Part shown: in pieces, positions 25,402-34,312 of the stretch
How the letters are laid out: each line of letters begins with the position of its first letter
How positions within the stretch are numbered: the stretch's first letter is position 1
Source: Methanogenium organophilum
Lineage (GTDB): Archaea > Halobacteriota > Methanomicrobia > Methanomicrobiales > Methanomicrobiaceae
Length of the DNA: 64,000 bases
Assembly: GCF_026684035.1 (NCBI RefSeq)
Contig: NZ_CP113361.1
Location: forward strand, 2,416,715-2,480,714
Direction: 5' to 3'
The notes under the pieces: model-generated
The model's input: the letters and a program-made list of their open reading frames with translations, nothing else
Database searches by the model: none
Told to the model about the DNA's origin: nothing
Made by a program: the position numbers and the translations under genes

Positions 25402-25849
25402 ATGGCTTTCCCGCTACATGGCGGATGTTGACAATCTGATCGCAATTTATTCATGTATTGTTGTAGCAATTGCCTGCGTCTCTCTTATTGTCCTGGTTGT
25501 ATCCCCCCTGGGATACGAAGACACCCAGCTGTACCCAAAAGATATCAACACTTCTTCATCCCTGAATCCCTATGACCGGGGAGGAGTTCCGTTTGGTACA
25601 ACAGAAGTTGCAGCACAGTATCCGCAAAATTCTCCCTATCTGGGATATGTTACCGCATATCTTACCCCTTTGTCGGCATTTATGGCAGTCACCAATCTCT
25701 ATTTAGGGACAACAATCGTGTCCCACCCCGGTGGCATCATCGATGAAATCCTCTATAACACGAGGGGACTCGATACCATCGTTGAAACAAGCATTTTGTT
25801 CGCTGCCTTTGCGATTGCCTCGTATTTATACCGGAGGGAGGAAGAATGA
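25394..25849 (+). CDS. ehaF: Energy-converting hydrogenase A subunit EhaF (DUF2106)
   Basis: 151 residues if started at the GTG 25394, which has GGTGA about six bases upstream and overlaps the ehaE stop; TTG 25376 and GTG 25385 are in-frame alternatives. The protein has helices at both ends around a polar loop (YEDTQLYPKDINTSS, then NPYDRGGVPFGTTEV) and ends with VETSILFAAFAIASYLYRREEE. Order and layout fit EhaF, related to the MbhE/F side of membrane hydrogenases. Confidence 0.72.
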   Translation: MIKWLSRYMADVDNLIAIYSCIVVAIACVSLIVLVVSPLGYEDTQLYPKDINTSSSLNPYDRGGVPFGTTEVAAQYPQNSPYLGYVTAYLTPLSAFMAVTNLYLGTTIVSHPGGIIDEILYNTRGLDTIVETSILFAAFAIASYLYRREEE

Positions 25850-26445
25850 TTGATGAATATGCAATCGGCCTGATTATTGCATTAATTGCTGTCATCATCA
25901 CATTTGTCGCAGCAATCCGGGAGAATAATGACATTCACCGGCTGATAATTGCCGACCTCGCAGAAGTCTCTGCCCTTGCCATCATTGCACTTATCGCAAC
26001 CGATCTCGCAGAGGCACTCATCATCCCCGGCCTTGTTGTGGGAATTTCTGAACTAATGGCACTCTCTGAAATATATCTGACCCGGGAAGGACTCAACAGT
26101 CCGGTAAAAAAACCATTCAGAATTGAAGTGCTGGATACCGCTCCCACGATCATTGCAGTCATCCTTGTTGGATACGGCATTGTACTCTCCGGGTTTACCG
26201 GAGGTGCAGTTGCAGGAACCGGAATGATCTTCTACTTCATGGGAAAGAGACATGCCGAGCGGTTTGCGCTTATAGAAGCCGTATCCGGGTATGCATGGGC
26301 ATTCTGGATTGTCGCTTTCTTTATCTTTATGGTTATTCCCGAATACTGGTTCTTTGCAGTTATGCTTGCAGGCGGAGCAATCCTCGCCAAAGTGACCGCA
26401 AAGATGTCACTTATCGGAACAATGCGGGGTGGAAACAATGTTTGA
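25846..26445 (+). CDS. ehaG: Energy-converting hydrogenase A subunit EhaG (DUF2105)
   Basis: 199 residues with about six membrane helices. The ATG overlaps the ehaF stop (ATGA) and follows GGAGGGAGGA. The loop RENNDIHRLIIADLAEVSALAIIALIATDLAEA and the GREGLNSP-like segment occur at the EhaG position. Part of the ion-translocating arm. Confidence 0.72.
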   Translation: MIDEYAIGLIIALIAVIITFVAAIRENNDIHRLIIADLAEVSALAIIALIATDLAEALIIPGLVVGISELMALSEIYLTREGLNSPVKKPFRIEVLDTAPTIIAVILVGYGIVLSGFTGGAVAGTGMIFYFMGKRHAERFALIEAVSGYAWAFWIVAFFIFMVIPEYWFFAVMLAGGAILAKVTAKMSLIGTMRGGNNV

Positions 26446-27106
26446 ACTTTCATCCTCATCTGTCGGAGGACAGGAATTATTTGTCCTGCCGTTCGGAGAT
26501 ATTGTTGATTATTTCACCCCGTACACAACAGCCCTGTTTCTGTTTGCACTGGTGTTTACCCTCATCTGTATCTTTTCGAAACCGGAAAAACAGCTGGACG
26601 TTGCCTTCGGAACAGATGCAATCTATGCAAAGGATGTAACCGGGAAAGAACTGCATTTCAGACGATTTATGGCAATTGCCTGTGGTTTCGCCACCATGGG
26701 AGCTGTCGCAAGCGGAGATGTGTTTAATTTCACCCTCTTTGTGAGTATGGTGGGTGTGTGTATCATCGGTATTGTTGCTGCGGTAAAAAGCAAGCATGTA
26801 CTGAATGCCGCATATAACTATGGCATCATCTCGATGCTTGCAACCGTCCCGCTCTTTGGCGGGGCAGCCATCACCCTTGCTACAACAGGCACCCTGTCAA
26901 TCTGGGAACTCGCAGCAATTGCACCGGCAATGCCATGGATTGCAAAAGCCCTGATTCTCATTGGTGTCATGGGAGAGGGAATCGCCCCGTTTTATGCAGC
27001 AAAGGCAGAACTGTTCCGTGCACCGGGTGCACCGTACGTGATAATGATACATGTGAGTTCCCTCCTGATGTTCCTGAGGGTTGTGGAGATTATGCTGACA
27101 GTGTGA
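26438..27106 (+). CDS. ehaH: Energy-converting hydrogenase A subunit EhaH, antiporter-like
   Basis: 222 residues from the ATG 26438; GTG 26429 is an alternative that would add three. It overlaps ehaG by eight bases. It has the core of NuoL/M/N and Mrp antiporter subunits in shortened form: a TM helix carrying SGDVFNFTLFVSMVGV, lysines in KSKHVLNAAYNYGIISM, and PWIAKALILIGVMGEGIAPFYAAKAELFR. In Eha this subunit is thought to carry H+ or Na+ and to drive the uphill reduction of ferredoxin by H2. Confidence 0.8.
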   Translation: MFELSSSSVGGQELFVLPFGDIVDYFTPYTTALFLFALVFTLICIFSKPEKQLDVAFGTDAIYAKDVTGKELHFRRFMAIACGFATMGAVASGDVFNFTLFVSMVGVCIIGIVAAVKSKHVLNAAYNYGIISMLATVPLFGGAAITLATTGTLSIWELAAIAPAMPWIAKALILIGVMGEGIAPFYAAKAELFRAPGAPYVIMIHVSSLLMFLRVVEIMLTV

Positions 27107-27113
27107 TGATACT

Positions 27114-27320
27114 ATGACTGATAAAAACAATATTCAGATATTAACCGTTCTCGCGCTGATTGGACTTGTCATCGGAGGAATTGGTCCGTATTTCGGTTTG
27201 ATTTCAGACCTTTTACAGGCGGTAATCTGTATTATCACACTCCCGGTGTTTGTCATCGGCGTGATGCTACTCTGGAAATATCGTGACGGAGACGAAGATT
27301 ATCCGTTTATGGGGTACTAA
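27114..27320 (+). CDS. ehaI: Energy-converting hydrogenase A subunit EhaI
   Basis: 68 residues, two membrane helices and a charged tail (KYRDGDEDYPFMGY). It lies between the antiporter-like EhaH and the NuoH-like EhaJ with gaps of seven and two bases. The call rests on position. Confidence 0.62.
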   Translation: MTDKNNIQILTVLALIGLVIGGIGPYFGLISDLLQAVICIITLPVFVIGVMLLWKYRDGDEDYPFMGY

Positions 27321-27322
27321 CA

Positions 27323-28165
27323 ATGATAGGTTATCTGATTGCAACACCATTTATCGGGCTATTATTCATGGGAATACACCGGAAAGCAATTGCACGGATA
27401 CAGGGCCGTCCCGGTCCTCCCATCTGGCAGGAAATCCTTCATACCCTGAAATTTTCCTTCAAAGAGACGTGGATTCCCCGTACCGCAAGTAAAGTACTCT
27501 ATATTGGCATCGTATTCATCGCCATTGCCATATGGGTGGGTGCACTGTATATTGTCATGCTGGGCGGCAGTCTGCTTCTGTTGTTCGGCGTATATATGCT
27601 GCATAAAATGGTTGAGCATGGTGTCGGGCTGTCGCCTGGTTCCCCCTACTCAAAGTTCGGTGGTGTCCGTTCTGTTATATCAGCATCATCTGAAATTCCG
27701 TTGTTTGCAGTGATCGCAGGAATCTATTTCTTCACCGGTTCCCTGATGATCTCAGATATTATCCAGTATCAGGCAGTACACGGACCTCTGCTTTTTAGTC
27801 TTCTTCCCGCAGCGATTGCGATGTATATTGTTATCCTCTCAAAGATGCACTATGGACCATTCTCAATTGTTGAGGCAAAAGAGATTGTCAGCGGGTATAA
27901 AACCGAGCATTTTGGTGCATGGCGTGCAGGACTTGAGATCTCGGATGCCATAAAAACAGTCGTTCTTCTGATGACATTTATACTGGTATTCTGGGGAGCC
28001 ATGTCTCCGGTTATGCTCTTTATTGCAATGCTCATTGTGCTCATTTCACTCTCATTTGTCTGTGCGGTAACACCCATGCTTGGTCCGTATGACAGTGTAA
28101 CCGTACAACTGGTAACAATTGTTATTCTTGTTGCCTGGATGGCACTTCTGGCGGTGATTGCATGA
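27323..28165 (+). CDS. ehaJ: Energy-converting hydrogenase A subunit EhaJ, NuoH-like
   Basis: 280 residues, about eight helices. It carries NuoH/EchB-type signatures: GIHRKAIARIQGRPGPPIWQ near the N-terminus, the SSEIPLFAVIA segment, and FSIVEAKEIVSGYKTEHFGA, whose acidic residues line the quinone-chamber-like cavity in complex I relatives. It anchors the EhaN/EhaO hydrogenase module to the membrane and couples electron flow to ion movement. Confidence 0.87.
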   Translation: MIGYLIATPFIGLLFMGIHRKAIARIQGRPGPPIWQEILHTLKFSFKETWIPRTASKVLYIGIVFIAIAIWVGALYIVMLGGSLLLLFGVYMLHKMVEHGVGLSPGSPYSKFGGVRSVISASSEIPLFAVIAGIYFFTGSLMISDIIQYQAVHGPLLFSLLPAAIAMYIVILSKMHYGPFSIVEAKEIVSGYKTEHFGAWRAGLEISDAIKTVVLLMTFILVFWGAMSPVMLFIAMLIVLISLSFVCAVTPMLGPYDSVTVQLVTIVILVAWMALLAVIA

Positions 28166-28410
28166 CACAGATTAAAAAAATACTTGCCGGGGGTCTGTTT
28201 GCCTACATCATCATTGCATTGTGGCAGACAATCCTGCACCCGGAAGTATTCCTTCAGGCACTCGTTCTCGGACTGATTTTCATTACTCTGACCGGAATTG
28301 CCTGGATCCTGGATGAAGAAAAACTCAAGCGTGCAGAGATGGCCATCCTATGGATATGTGTCGGACTCTTCGCCCTGTATGCGATTCTTGTAGCAGGAGG
28401 GATTGCCTGA
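28162..28410 (+). CDS. ehaL: Energy-converting hydrogenase A subunit EhaL (DUF2104)
   Basis: 82 residues with three helices and the central ILDEEKLKRAEMAILWICVGLF motif. It overlaps ehaJ by four bases (ATGA). Size, place before the DUF1959 gene and topology fit EhaL. No separate EhaK-like frame is seen between ehaJ and this gene. Confidence 0.7.
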   Translation: MTQIKKILAGGLFAYIIIALWQTILHPEVFLQALVLGLIFITLTGIAWILDEEKLKRAEMAILWICVGLFALYAILVAGGIA

Positions 28411-28802
28411 TGGTTACCTTCCTCTATGAAAAAGATCTCCGGGAGATGAAGCTCATCATCCTTTCCAGTCCGCTTCATGAGATAACGATGGCTGCACTGT
28501 GTGAAAGGTATGGGATCCGTCGTCAGATTCTCCGGAGAAAAATGATCAACACCTTTGACATGTCCCTTCTGGAAAATATTCCGGCACGCTACGAAGTCTG
28601 GGAAAAAGAGCAGAGTGAAAACGAGAGTTCAATCGAATCGGAATTCGGTGCGACTCTTATTACCCGACAGATACCCCTTCTCACGGAAGACGAGATGAAC
28701 AGAATTATTCAGCAAACAAAAGAGAAAATTTCAGCCGGTATGGGTAAATCCCAGGCAATAGACGAAGGAATGACAATGATACGGGAGGTGATCTCTTCAT
28801 GA
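28410..28802 (+). CDS. ehaM: Energy-converting hydrogenase A subunit EhaM (DUF1959)
   Basis: 130 residues from the ATG at 28410, which shares one base with the ehaL stop. A soluble, mostly helical protein: KDLREMKLIILSSPLHEITMAALCERYGIRRQILRRKMINTFDMSLLENIPARYE fits DUF1959, found only in eha operons. It lies directly before the small hydrogenase subunit and overlaps it by four bases. It probably helps hold the peripheral arm; its exact role is not known. Confidence 0.78.
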   Translation: MVTFLYEKDLREMKLIILSSPLHEITMAALCERYGIRRQILRRKMINTFDMSLLENIPARYEVWEKEQSENESSIESEFGATLITRQIPLLTEDEMNRIIQQTKEKISAGMGKSQAIDEGMTMIREVISS

Positions 28803-29254
28803 CAGCGCTACAGGATATCAAAAATGCCGTTCGTTCACGTTCCATTCATGTCTGTTATGTAAATGTAGGTTCATGCAATGGATGTGATATCGAAATTCTG
28901 GCATGTCTTGCACCCAGATATGATATTGAACAGTACGGCATTTATGTCCATAATAATCCCCGTGAAGCAGATATCCTTCTTGTAACCGGTGGGTTTTCCC
29001 CACAGTGGGAAGATAAGCTAAAAGCGGTCTGGGATAAAATTCCCGAACCAAAAGCAGCAATTGCAATTGGAAACTGCCCGATTTCCGGATGTGTCTTTAA
29101 TCGGGAAGGGACCTATCTTGACCCGCCTGTCCGAAAGCACATACCGATAGCAGCAGAAGTTCCCGGGTGTCCCCCGCGGCCGACGGAAATTCTTGAAGCC
29201 GTGTTGTCGCTTGCACCCGTTGTATTCAAAGATTATGAAAGGAGAGAAGAATGA
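28799..29254 (+). CDS. ehaN: Energy-converting hydrogenase A small subunit EhaN
   Basis: 151 residues of the NuoB/[NiFe]-hydrogenase small-subunit family. The proximal 4Fe-4S ligands are visible: SCNGCDIE (Cys26, Cys29), IGNCPISGCVF and VPGCPPRP. As in other energy-converting hydrogenases it is short and lacks the medial and distal cluster domains. It passes electrons from the NiFe site in EhaO towards the polyferredoxin. Overlaps both neighbours by four bases. Confidence 0.92.
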   Translation: MTALQDIKNAVRSRSIHVCYVNVGSCNGCDIEILACLAPRYDIEQYGIYVHNNPREADILLVTGGFSPQWEDKLKAVWDKIPEPKAAIAIGNCPISGCVFNREGTYLDPPVRKHIPIAAEVPGCPPRPTEILEAVLSLAPVVFKDYERREE

Positions 29255-30336
29255 AGAAGACTGTTGATGTATCCCTTCCGATAGGGCCGGTGCATCCGGT
29301 CTTTAAGGAACCGTGCAGGATAAAATGTGAAACCCGCGGTGAATATGTAATCAATGCGGAACTTGAGCTTGGGTATGTGAAAAAAGGTATTGAACGGATC
29401 ATGGTTGGACGACCGTGGCAGGAAGTGATGTTTCTTTCAGAACGGGTATGTGGGATCTGTTCTGTCATCCACAATTATGTCTGCATTGAAGGGATGGAGC
29501 GCATAAATGATATCCCCGTTCCTGACCGGGCAGCATATCTCCGTCTGGTGGTAAACGAACTTGACCGGATTCAGAGCCATCTGCTTGCAAACTATTCATA
29601 CTGCTACACAATCGAGCATGAAACGCTTGCCATGTATCTCCTTAATCTACGGGAAACCGCAATGGATGCTCTTGAACTGGTCACCGGAGCACGGGTAACC
29701 TGTTCGTACATTATTCCGGGAGGCGTGCGGTTTGACCTGACCGAAGAGAAGGAACGAAGTATTCGTACCATGATTGACCACATCGATTCTGAACTCACCC
29801 GGTTTGTTCATATGTTTGAGGGCGGGTCACTGATCGCCCTTCGAAGCAAAGATGTCGGCACATTCACCCGTGAGGAGGCAATCGAATCCCATGCGGTCGG
29901 ACCAACCGCCCGTGCGAGCAATCTGGACAATGACTGCAGGCTGTTTCATCCAACCTACAAAAAACTTGATTTTGAGTCAATATTACTGGACGAAGGCGAT
30001 AATTATGCACGTATTATGCTCCGTTTCCTTGAGGTGTTCCAGAGTACGGAACTCATCCGTTCCGCTCTTGCACAGATGGAGACGGGGACTATCCGTGGTG
30101 GCGGGGAAATCGGGGGTGGCTTTGCCAAATGGTCAGGAGAAGCTCCCCGTGGCGAGCTGTCGTATTCCATCGACACCGATGAGCACGGACGGGTAAAAAA
30201 GATTGGGATACGGACTCCGTCAATAATGAACATCGAGGCATGTGTGCACTACATGCTGAAAGGTGTTCATTCGTCTGCTGACGTGACATCGACCTACATC
30301 AGTTCCGATCCGTGCATTGCATGTAATGAGAGGTGA
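29251..30336 (+). CDS. ehaO: Energy-converting hydrogenase A large subunit EhaO
   Basis: 361 residues of the NuoD/[NiFe]-hydrogenase large-subunit family. Both nickel-binding cysteine pairs are kept, RVCGICSVIHN (Cys67, Cys70) and DPCIAC (Cys355, Cys358), so this is a real H2-activating enzyme and not a complex I-type subunit. Only three residues follow the last pair (NER), so there is little sign of a long C-terminal peptide to be removed by a maturation protease. It catalyses H2 oxidation for low-potential ferredoxin reduction driven by the ion gradient. Confidence 0.94.
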   Translation: MKKTVDVSLPIGPVHPVFKEPCRIKCETRGEYVINAELELGYVKKGIERIMVGRPWQEVMFLSERVCGICSVIHNYVCIEGMERINDIPVPDRAAYLRLVVNELDRIQSHLLANYSYCYTIEHETLAMYLLNLRETAMDALELVTGARVTCSYIIPGGVRFDLTEEKERSIRTMIDHIDSELTRFVHMFEGGSLIALRSKDVGTFTREEAIESHAVGPTARASNLDNDCRLFHPTYKKLDFESILLDEGDNYARIMLRFLEVFQSTELIRSALAQMETGTIRGGGEIGGGFAKWSGEAPRGELSYSIDTDEHGRVKKIGIRTPSIMNIEACVHYMLKGVHSSADVTSTYISSDPCIACNER

Positions 30337-30341
30337 ATGAA

Positions 30342-30947
30342 ATGGCATCTTCGATTATCTGGTATCTGAGAGAATTTGTCCGTGGGGAGTGGATACGTAA
30401 ATTTTTCACTGTTAAAACGGCCCCTCTCGTCACTCCACCCCATTTCCGGGGATTCCCTGCTCTTACCGACAGAGAATGCACTCATTGCCTTGCCTGTATG
30501 ATGATCTGTCCTGCCCCCGATGCGATTGAAGTGCTGGAAACAGATGGTGTCTGGAACCCGGTGGTATATCCCGGGCACTGCATCCGATGCGGACTATGCG
30601 TAGAGGCATGCCCGGAAGATGTCTTAACAGCAGGAGAACTTCTTTCCATACAAAAAGAAGACCAGAGCTCATTTGCGTCAACGTTTCATCTGACAATTGA
30701 TCCCGTTTTGTGCAGCAGGTGCGGAAACTGTGCGGTTGCCTGCCCCATAAATAAAGAGATTGACCCGTATCTTGGCGGAACCGGCACCGCATTTAGTGAA
30801 GAAGTGATTATGCGAATTATCAACGGTGAGATGCGTGTCATTAACCCGGAGAAATGTACCGGGTGTAAAACCTGCGAAAAAACATGTGCAAATCATGCAA
30901 TCCGGGTGGCACGTGTGGTTGTTGGTATTCAGGAGGCGGCGGTATGA
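30342..30947 (+). CDS. ehaP: Eha polyferredoxin with four 4Fe-4S sites
   Basis: 201 residues from the ATG 30342 (GAGGTGA five bases upstream); the GTG at 30333 is an alternative. It contains four CxxCxxCxxxC(P) sites: CTHCLACMMICP, CIRCGLCVEACP, CSRCGNCAVACP and CTGCKTCEKTCA, giving up to four 4Fe-4S clusters. It opens with a basic amphipathic stretch (WYLREFVRGEWIRKFF) like NuoI-type subunits. It lies between the hydrogenase and fwd genes and would carry electrons from EhaN to the formylmethanofuran dehydrogenase. Confidence 0.82.
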   Translation: MASSIIWYLREFVRGEWIRKFFTVKTAPLVTPPHFRGFPALTDRECTHCLACMMICPAPDAIEVLETDGVWNPVVYPGHCIRCGLCVEACPEDVLTAGELLSIQKEDQSSFASTFHLTIDPVLCSRCGNCAVACPINKEIDPYLGGTGTAFSEEVIMRIINGEMRVINPEKCTGCKTCEKTCANHAIRVARVVVGIQEAAV

Positions 30948-31336
30948 AATTCATACTGAATACCGGACGAACCATCCGTCAGGGCAAATATATTGAAAAT
31001 AAACTGGGCCAGGGATATGCTGAGGAGACATCCCTGTGTCGCATTCATCCGCTTGACCTTCTCGAACTGGGTGTGGAAGAAGGGGAAAATATCCTTGTGA
31101 AAAGTGAAATTGGAGAAATTGTACTGGAAGTACTTGCTGACGAGGGATTGCCGAAAGGGATGGTATTTATCTCGTACGGCATTCATTGCAATTCCATCAT
31201 TTCACCCCGCACACATGGAACCGGTATGCCGGATTATAAAATTCATGAAGTAGAGATTTTCCCGACATCAGAACAGCGTAAAACACCGACTGAAATACTC
31301 GAACAATTAGGAGGTGTCAGGTATGCAGGAAATTAA
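30944..31336 (+). CDS. fwdD: Formylmethanofuran dehydrogenase subunit D
   Basis: 130 residues from the ATG 30944, four bases of overlap with the polyferredoxin gene; an earlier in-frame ATG at 30884 lies inside that gene. It is a molybdopterin-dinucleotide-binding beta-barrel domain: MKFILNTGRTIRQGKYIENK at the start, CRIHPLDLLELGVEEGENILVKSEIGE, and a GIHCNSIISPRTHGTGMPDYK loop that contacts the cofactor. In FwdABCD it completes the tungsten/molybdenum site together with FwdB. Confidence 0.92.
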   Translation: MKFILNTGRTIRQGKYIENKLGQGYAEETSLCRIHPLDLLELGVEEGENILVKSEIGEIVLEVLADEGLPKGMVFISYGIHCNSIISPRTHGTGMPDYKIHEVEIFPTSEQRKTPTEILEQLGGVRYAGN

Positions 31337-32615
31337 GGATATGGTCTGCCCCTTCTGCGGGTGTCTCTGTGATGATGTTACTCTGGGGATTGAAAACGGC
31401 TCCATTGTATCGACAGATAATTGCTGTACAATTGGAAACGCAAAATTTTTAGGCAAAAACCGCCTGAAGAACCCCATTCAGAAGGTGGACGGGAAATGGA
31501 TTGATATCACCTACGATGAGGCGGTGGATGCCGCAGTTGATATCCTGCTGGATGCAGACCGCCCCCTTCTGTTTGGCTGGTCCGGTACGCATGGAGAAGC
31601 ACAGTGTGTCGGAGTTCATATGAACGAGATCCTTGGTGGCGTAATCGACAGCACCACATCTGTCTGCCACGGCCCCTCCATTCTTGCAATCCAGGAAGTC
31701 GGCCATCCCGGCTGTACCCTGGGACAGGTGAAAAATCGTGCTGATCTCGTAATCTACTGGGGTTGTAATCCAATAGAGGCACATCCCCGTCATATGAGCC
31801 GGTATACCACGTATGCAGACGGGTATTTTCTGGATAATGCATTCAGAAACAGGAAGGTAATCGTCGTCGATGTGCGTGAAACCGAGACGGCTAAAGTTGC
31901 AGATGAATTTATTCAGATAAAATCCGGTGGGGACTATGCGGTTCTCTCTTCCCTGCGGGCCATTCTCCGGGGAAAAGCGGATATGATCCCTGCCTCGGTT
32001 GCAGGGGTCAGCAAAACGCAGCTCATGCAGGTGGCGGAGATGTGCAAAACCTGTTCATTCGGTGCGTTATTCTTTGGTGTCGGTCTCACGATGGCGAAAG
32101 GGAAATACAAGAACGTCAGGAATGCCATCGAACTCGTTGACGACCTAAACCGGCACACCAAATTTACGCTGACTCCCATGCGGGGGCACTGGAATGTGTA
32201 CGGGGCAAATGAAGTGTTCTCGTGGATGACCGGCTACCCCTTTGCTGTCGACTTCTGCCGGGGTGTTGCGTTCTATAATCCCGGAGAAACAACGGCAATA
32301 GATATTCTTGCACGAAAAGAGTGTGATGCCTGTATGATCATCGCAAGTGATCCGGCAGCACATTTTCCCCGTGCATGTGTGGAGCAGATACGTGACATTC
32401 CTATGATAGCTATTGACCCGTTCCAGTCATTGACCACACCCCTTGCAGACCTCCAGATACCGGTCGCGGTAACGGGTATCGATGCGGAAGGAACGGCATA
32501 CCGTATGGATGGCATTCCCATCAAAGTCAAAAAAGTAATGGACTCCGGATATCCGTCTGACACAGAGATTCTTACCCGGATTTACCAGAAAATGCTGGAG
32601 GTGAAAGGATTATGA
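31323..32615 (+). CDS. fwdB: Formylmethanofuran dehydrogenase subunit B
   Basis: 430 residues from the ATG 31323, chosen over GTG 31314 because TTAGGAGGTG is then well spaced. The N-terminus has the 4Fe-4S motif CPFCGCLCDD (Cys9, Cys12, Cys16). TTSVCHGPS carries the metal ligand as cysteine (Cys115), not selenocysteine. It holds the bis-pyranopterin W/Mo site that reduces CO2 to formate. Mo versus W use cannot be told from sequence by eye. It overlaps fwdD by 14 bases and fwdA by four. Confidence 0.94.
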   Translation: MQEIKDMVCPFCGCLCDDVTLGIENGSIVSTDNCCTIGNAKFLGKNRLKNPIQKVDGKWIDITYDEAVDAAVDILLDADRPLLFGWSGTHGEAQCVGVHMNEILGGVIDSTTSVCHGPSILAIQEVGHPGCTLGQVKNRADLVIYWGCNPIEAHPRHMSRYTTYADGYFLDNAFRNRKVIVVDVRETETAKVADEFIQIKSGGDYAVLSSLRAILRGKADMIPASVAGVSKTQLMQVAEMCKTCSFGALFFGVGLTMAKGKYKNVRNAIELVDDLNRHTKFTLTPMRGHWNVYGANEVFSWMTGYPFAVDFCRGVAFYNPGETTAIDILARKECDACMIIASDPAAHFPRACVEQIRDIPMIAIDPFQSLTTPLADLQIPVAVTGIDAEGTAYRMDGIPIKVKKVMDSGYPSDTEILTRIYQKMLEVKGL

Positions 32616-34312
32616 AGACGCTCCTCGTAAAAAATGCCTATGTCATTGATCCCATTCAGAACATATCCGGGGAAATAATGGATATTGCCGTTCGCGACGG
32701 CAAAATTGTCGATGACGTGAAGAATCCTGACGACGTGATTGATGCCGCAGGGATGCTCACTCTCCCCGGCGGCATTGATTCTCATACCCATATCTGTGGA
32801 ACGAAAGTCAATTTCGGGAGATACATGAGTCCGGAGGATATGCGTGCCGGACGCACGTCCCGAAAAGGAGACATGCATGCAACATCCGGATACAGTGTTC
32901 CGACAACCTACGGGAACAGCTACCGGTATTCCCGTATGGGATACACAACCCTTCTTGAAGGTGCCATGGCGCCGATGGAGGCGCGACATACCCACGAGGA
33001 GTTCCGCTACACGCCTTTGCAGGATTGTCTTGCAAATACCCTTTTTGACGGCAACTGGTTCGCCCTTGAGGCGATAGAGAACGGGGATATCAAACGGCTG
33101 GCAGGGATTCTCGCCTGGTATCTCTCTGCAGCGAAAGGGTTCGGAGTCAAACTGACAAATCCGGGCGGGACAGAAGCATGGGGATTTGGCGAAGATGTAT
33201 CCTGTATTCATAAACCGATTCCGCACTTCGGGATCACTCCCCGTGAGATCATCGTAAAGATGATTGAAGCAAATGAGATGCTCAATCTGCCGCACTCTGT
33301 GCATCTGCACTGTAATAATCTGGGAAAACCGGGCAATTACCTGTGCACGCTTGACACGTACAATGCCATTCCGGACCTCAATGATAAACGTCAGTCGCTG
33401 TATTCAACACATGTTCAGTTCCATTCATACGGAGGGTCGTCCTGGAACGATTTCTGTTCCAAGGCAGAAGATATCGCCCATTCGGTGAATGAAAAGCCGC
33501 AGATCGTCATTGACACCGGTCAGGTCATGTTTGGGAAAACGACCACGATGACTGCGGACGGGCCGATGGAGTTCAATCTTTATCGCCTGTACCACAATAA
33601 ATGGAGCAATCATGATGTTGAGATGGAAACCGGGTCAGGCATCATTCCGGTGTTATACCGAAAGAAAAATCTTGTGAATGCTATCATGTGGTCGATCGGG
33701 CTTGAACTCGGCCTTCTGGTTGACGATCCATGGCAGTGCATTCTTGCAACGGATAATCCCAATGGTGCACCCTTTGTCAAATATCCTGAAGTAATAGCAC
33801 TTCTGATGAGCAAGGAATACCGCGATAAGGAATTTGAGACGCTTCACAAATCAACGGGCAAACGAGTAGCTCTCCCTGCAATTGAACGGGAACGGACCTG
33901 GGATGATATTGCGGTCATGACCCGTGCAGCACAGGCACGTGCCCTGGGCCTTATTGATTACGGAAAAGGATTCCTTACGGAAGGTGCAGAAGCAGATATT
34001 GCAATATATCCGATATCTGTCGACACCACGGACCCGGCTCGTGAATACGAACGTATCATCAACGGGTTTGCGACAACAGAATACACAATCAAACGAGGCG
34101 ATATTGTCTGCCGGCGGGGAACCTGTACCCTGGAGGGAAATCATTCCACATACTGGGTGAAACCACATGTGCCCGCTGCATATGATATGAGCACAGATTC
34201 AGAATTCATTGATGGGTTCAACAAATATTACTCAATGAGAATTGCCAACTATCCGGTTGGTGAAGAATACATTGGGCGTAATGTCTGCATGGAGTCGGAG
34301 GCATCCCTATGA
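32612..34312 (+). CDS. fwdA: Formylmethanofuran dehydrogenase subunit A
   Basis: 566 residues of the amidohydrolase superfamily. The HxH metal pair is in GGIDSHTHICG (His58, His60), a candidate carboxylated lysine is in GFGVKLTNPGG, and further ligands are in VHLHCNNLGKPGN and ATDNPNGAPF. In the known structure this subunit condenses formate, delivered through a tunnel from FwdB, with methanofuran at a dinuclear zinc centre. It is full length. Confidence 0.95.
   Translation: MKTLLVKNAYVIDPIQNISGEIMDIAVRDGKIVDDVKNPDDVIDAAGMLTLPGGIDSHTHICGTKVNFGRYMSPEDMRAGRTSRKGDMHATSGYSVPTTYGNSYRYSRMGYTTLLEGAMAPMEARHTHEEFRYTPLQDCLANTLFDGNWFALEAIENGDIKRLAGILAWYLSAAKGFGVKLTNPGGTEAWGFGEDVSCIHKPIPHFGITPREIIVKMIEANEMLNLPHSVHLHCNNLGKPGNYLCTLDTYNAIPDLNDKRQSLYSTHVQFHSYGGSSWNDFCSKAEDIAHSVNEKPQIVIDTGQVMFGKTTTMTADGPMEFNLYRLYHNKWSNHDVEMETGSGIIPVLYRKKNLVNAIMWSIGLELGLLVDDPWQCILATDNPNGAPFVKYPEVIALLMSKEYRDKEFETLHKSTGKRVALPAIERERTWDDIAVMTRAAQARALGLIDYGKGFLTEGAEADIAIYPISVDTTDPAREYERIINGFATTEYTIKRGDIVCRRGTCTLEGNHSTYWVKPHVPAAYDMSTDSEFIDGFNKYYSMRIANYPVGEEYIGRNVCMESEASL

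Noticed and set aside
31323..32615. Selenocysteine in FwdB
   Set aside because: The frame has no internal TGA and the metal ligand codon in VCHGPS is a cysteine codon.
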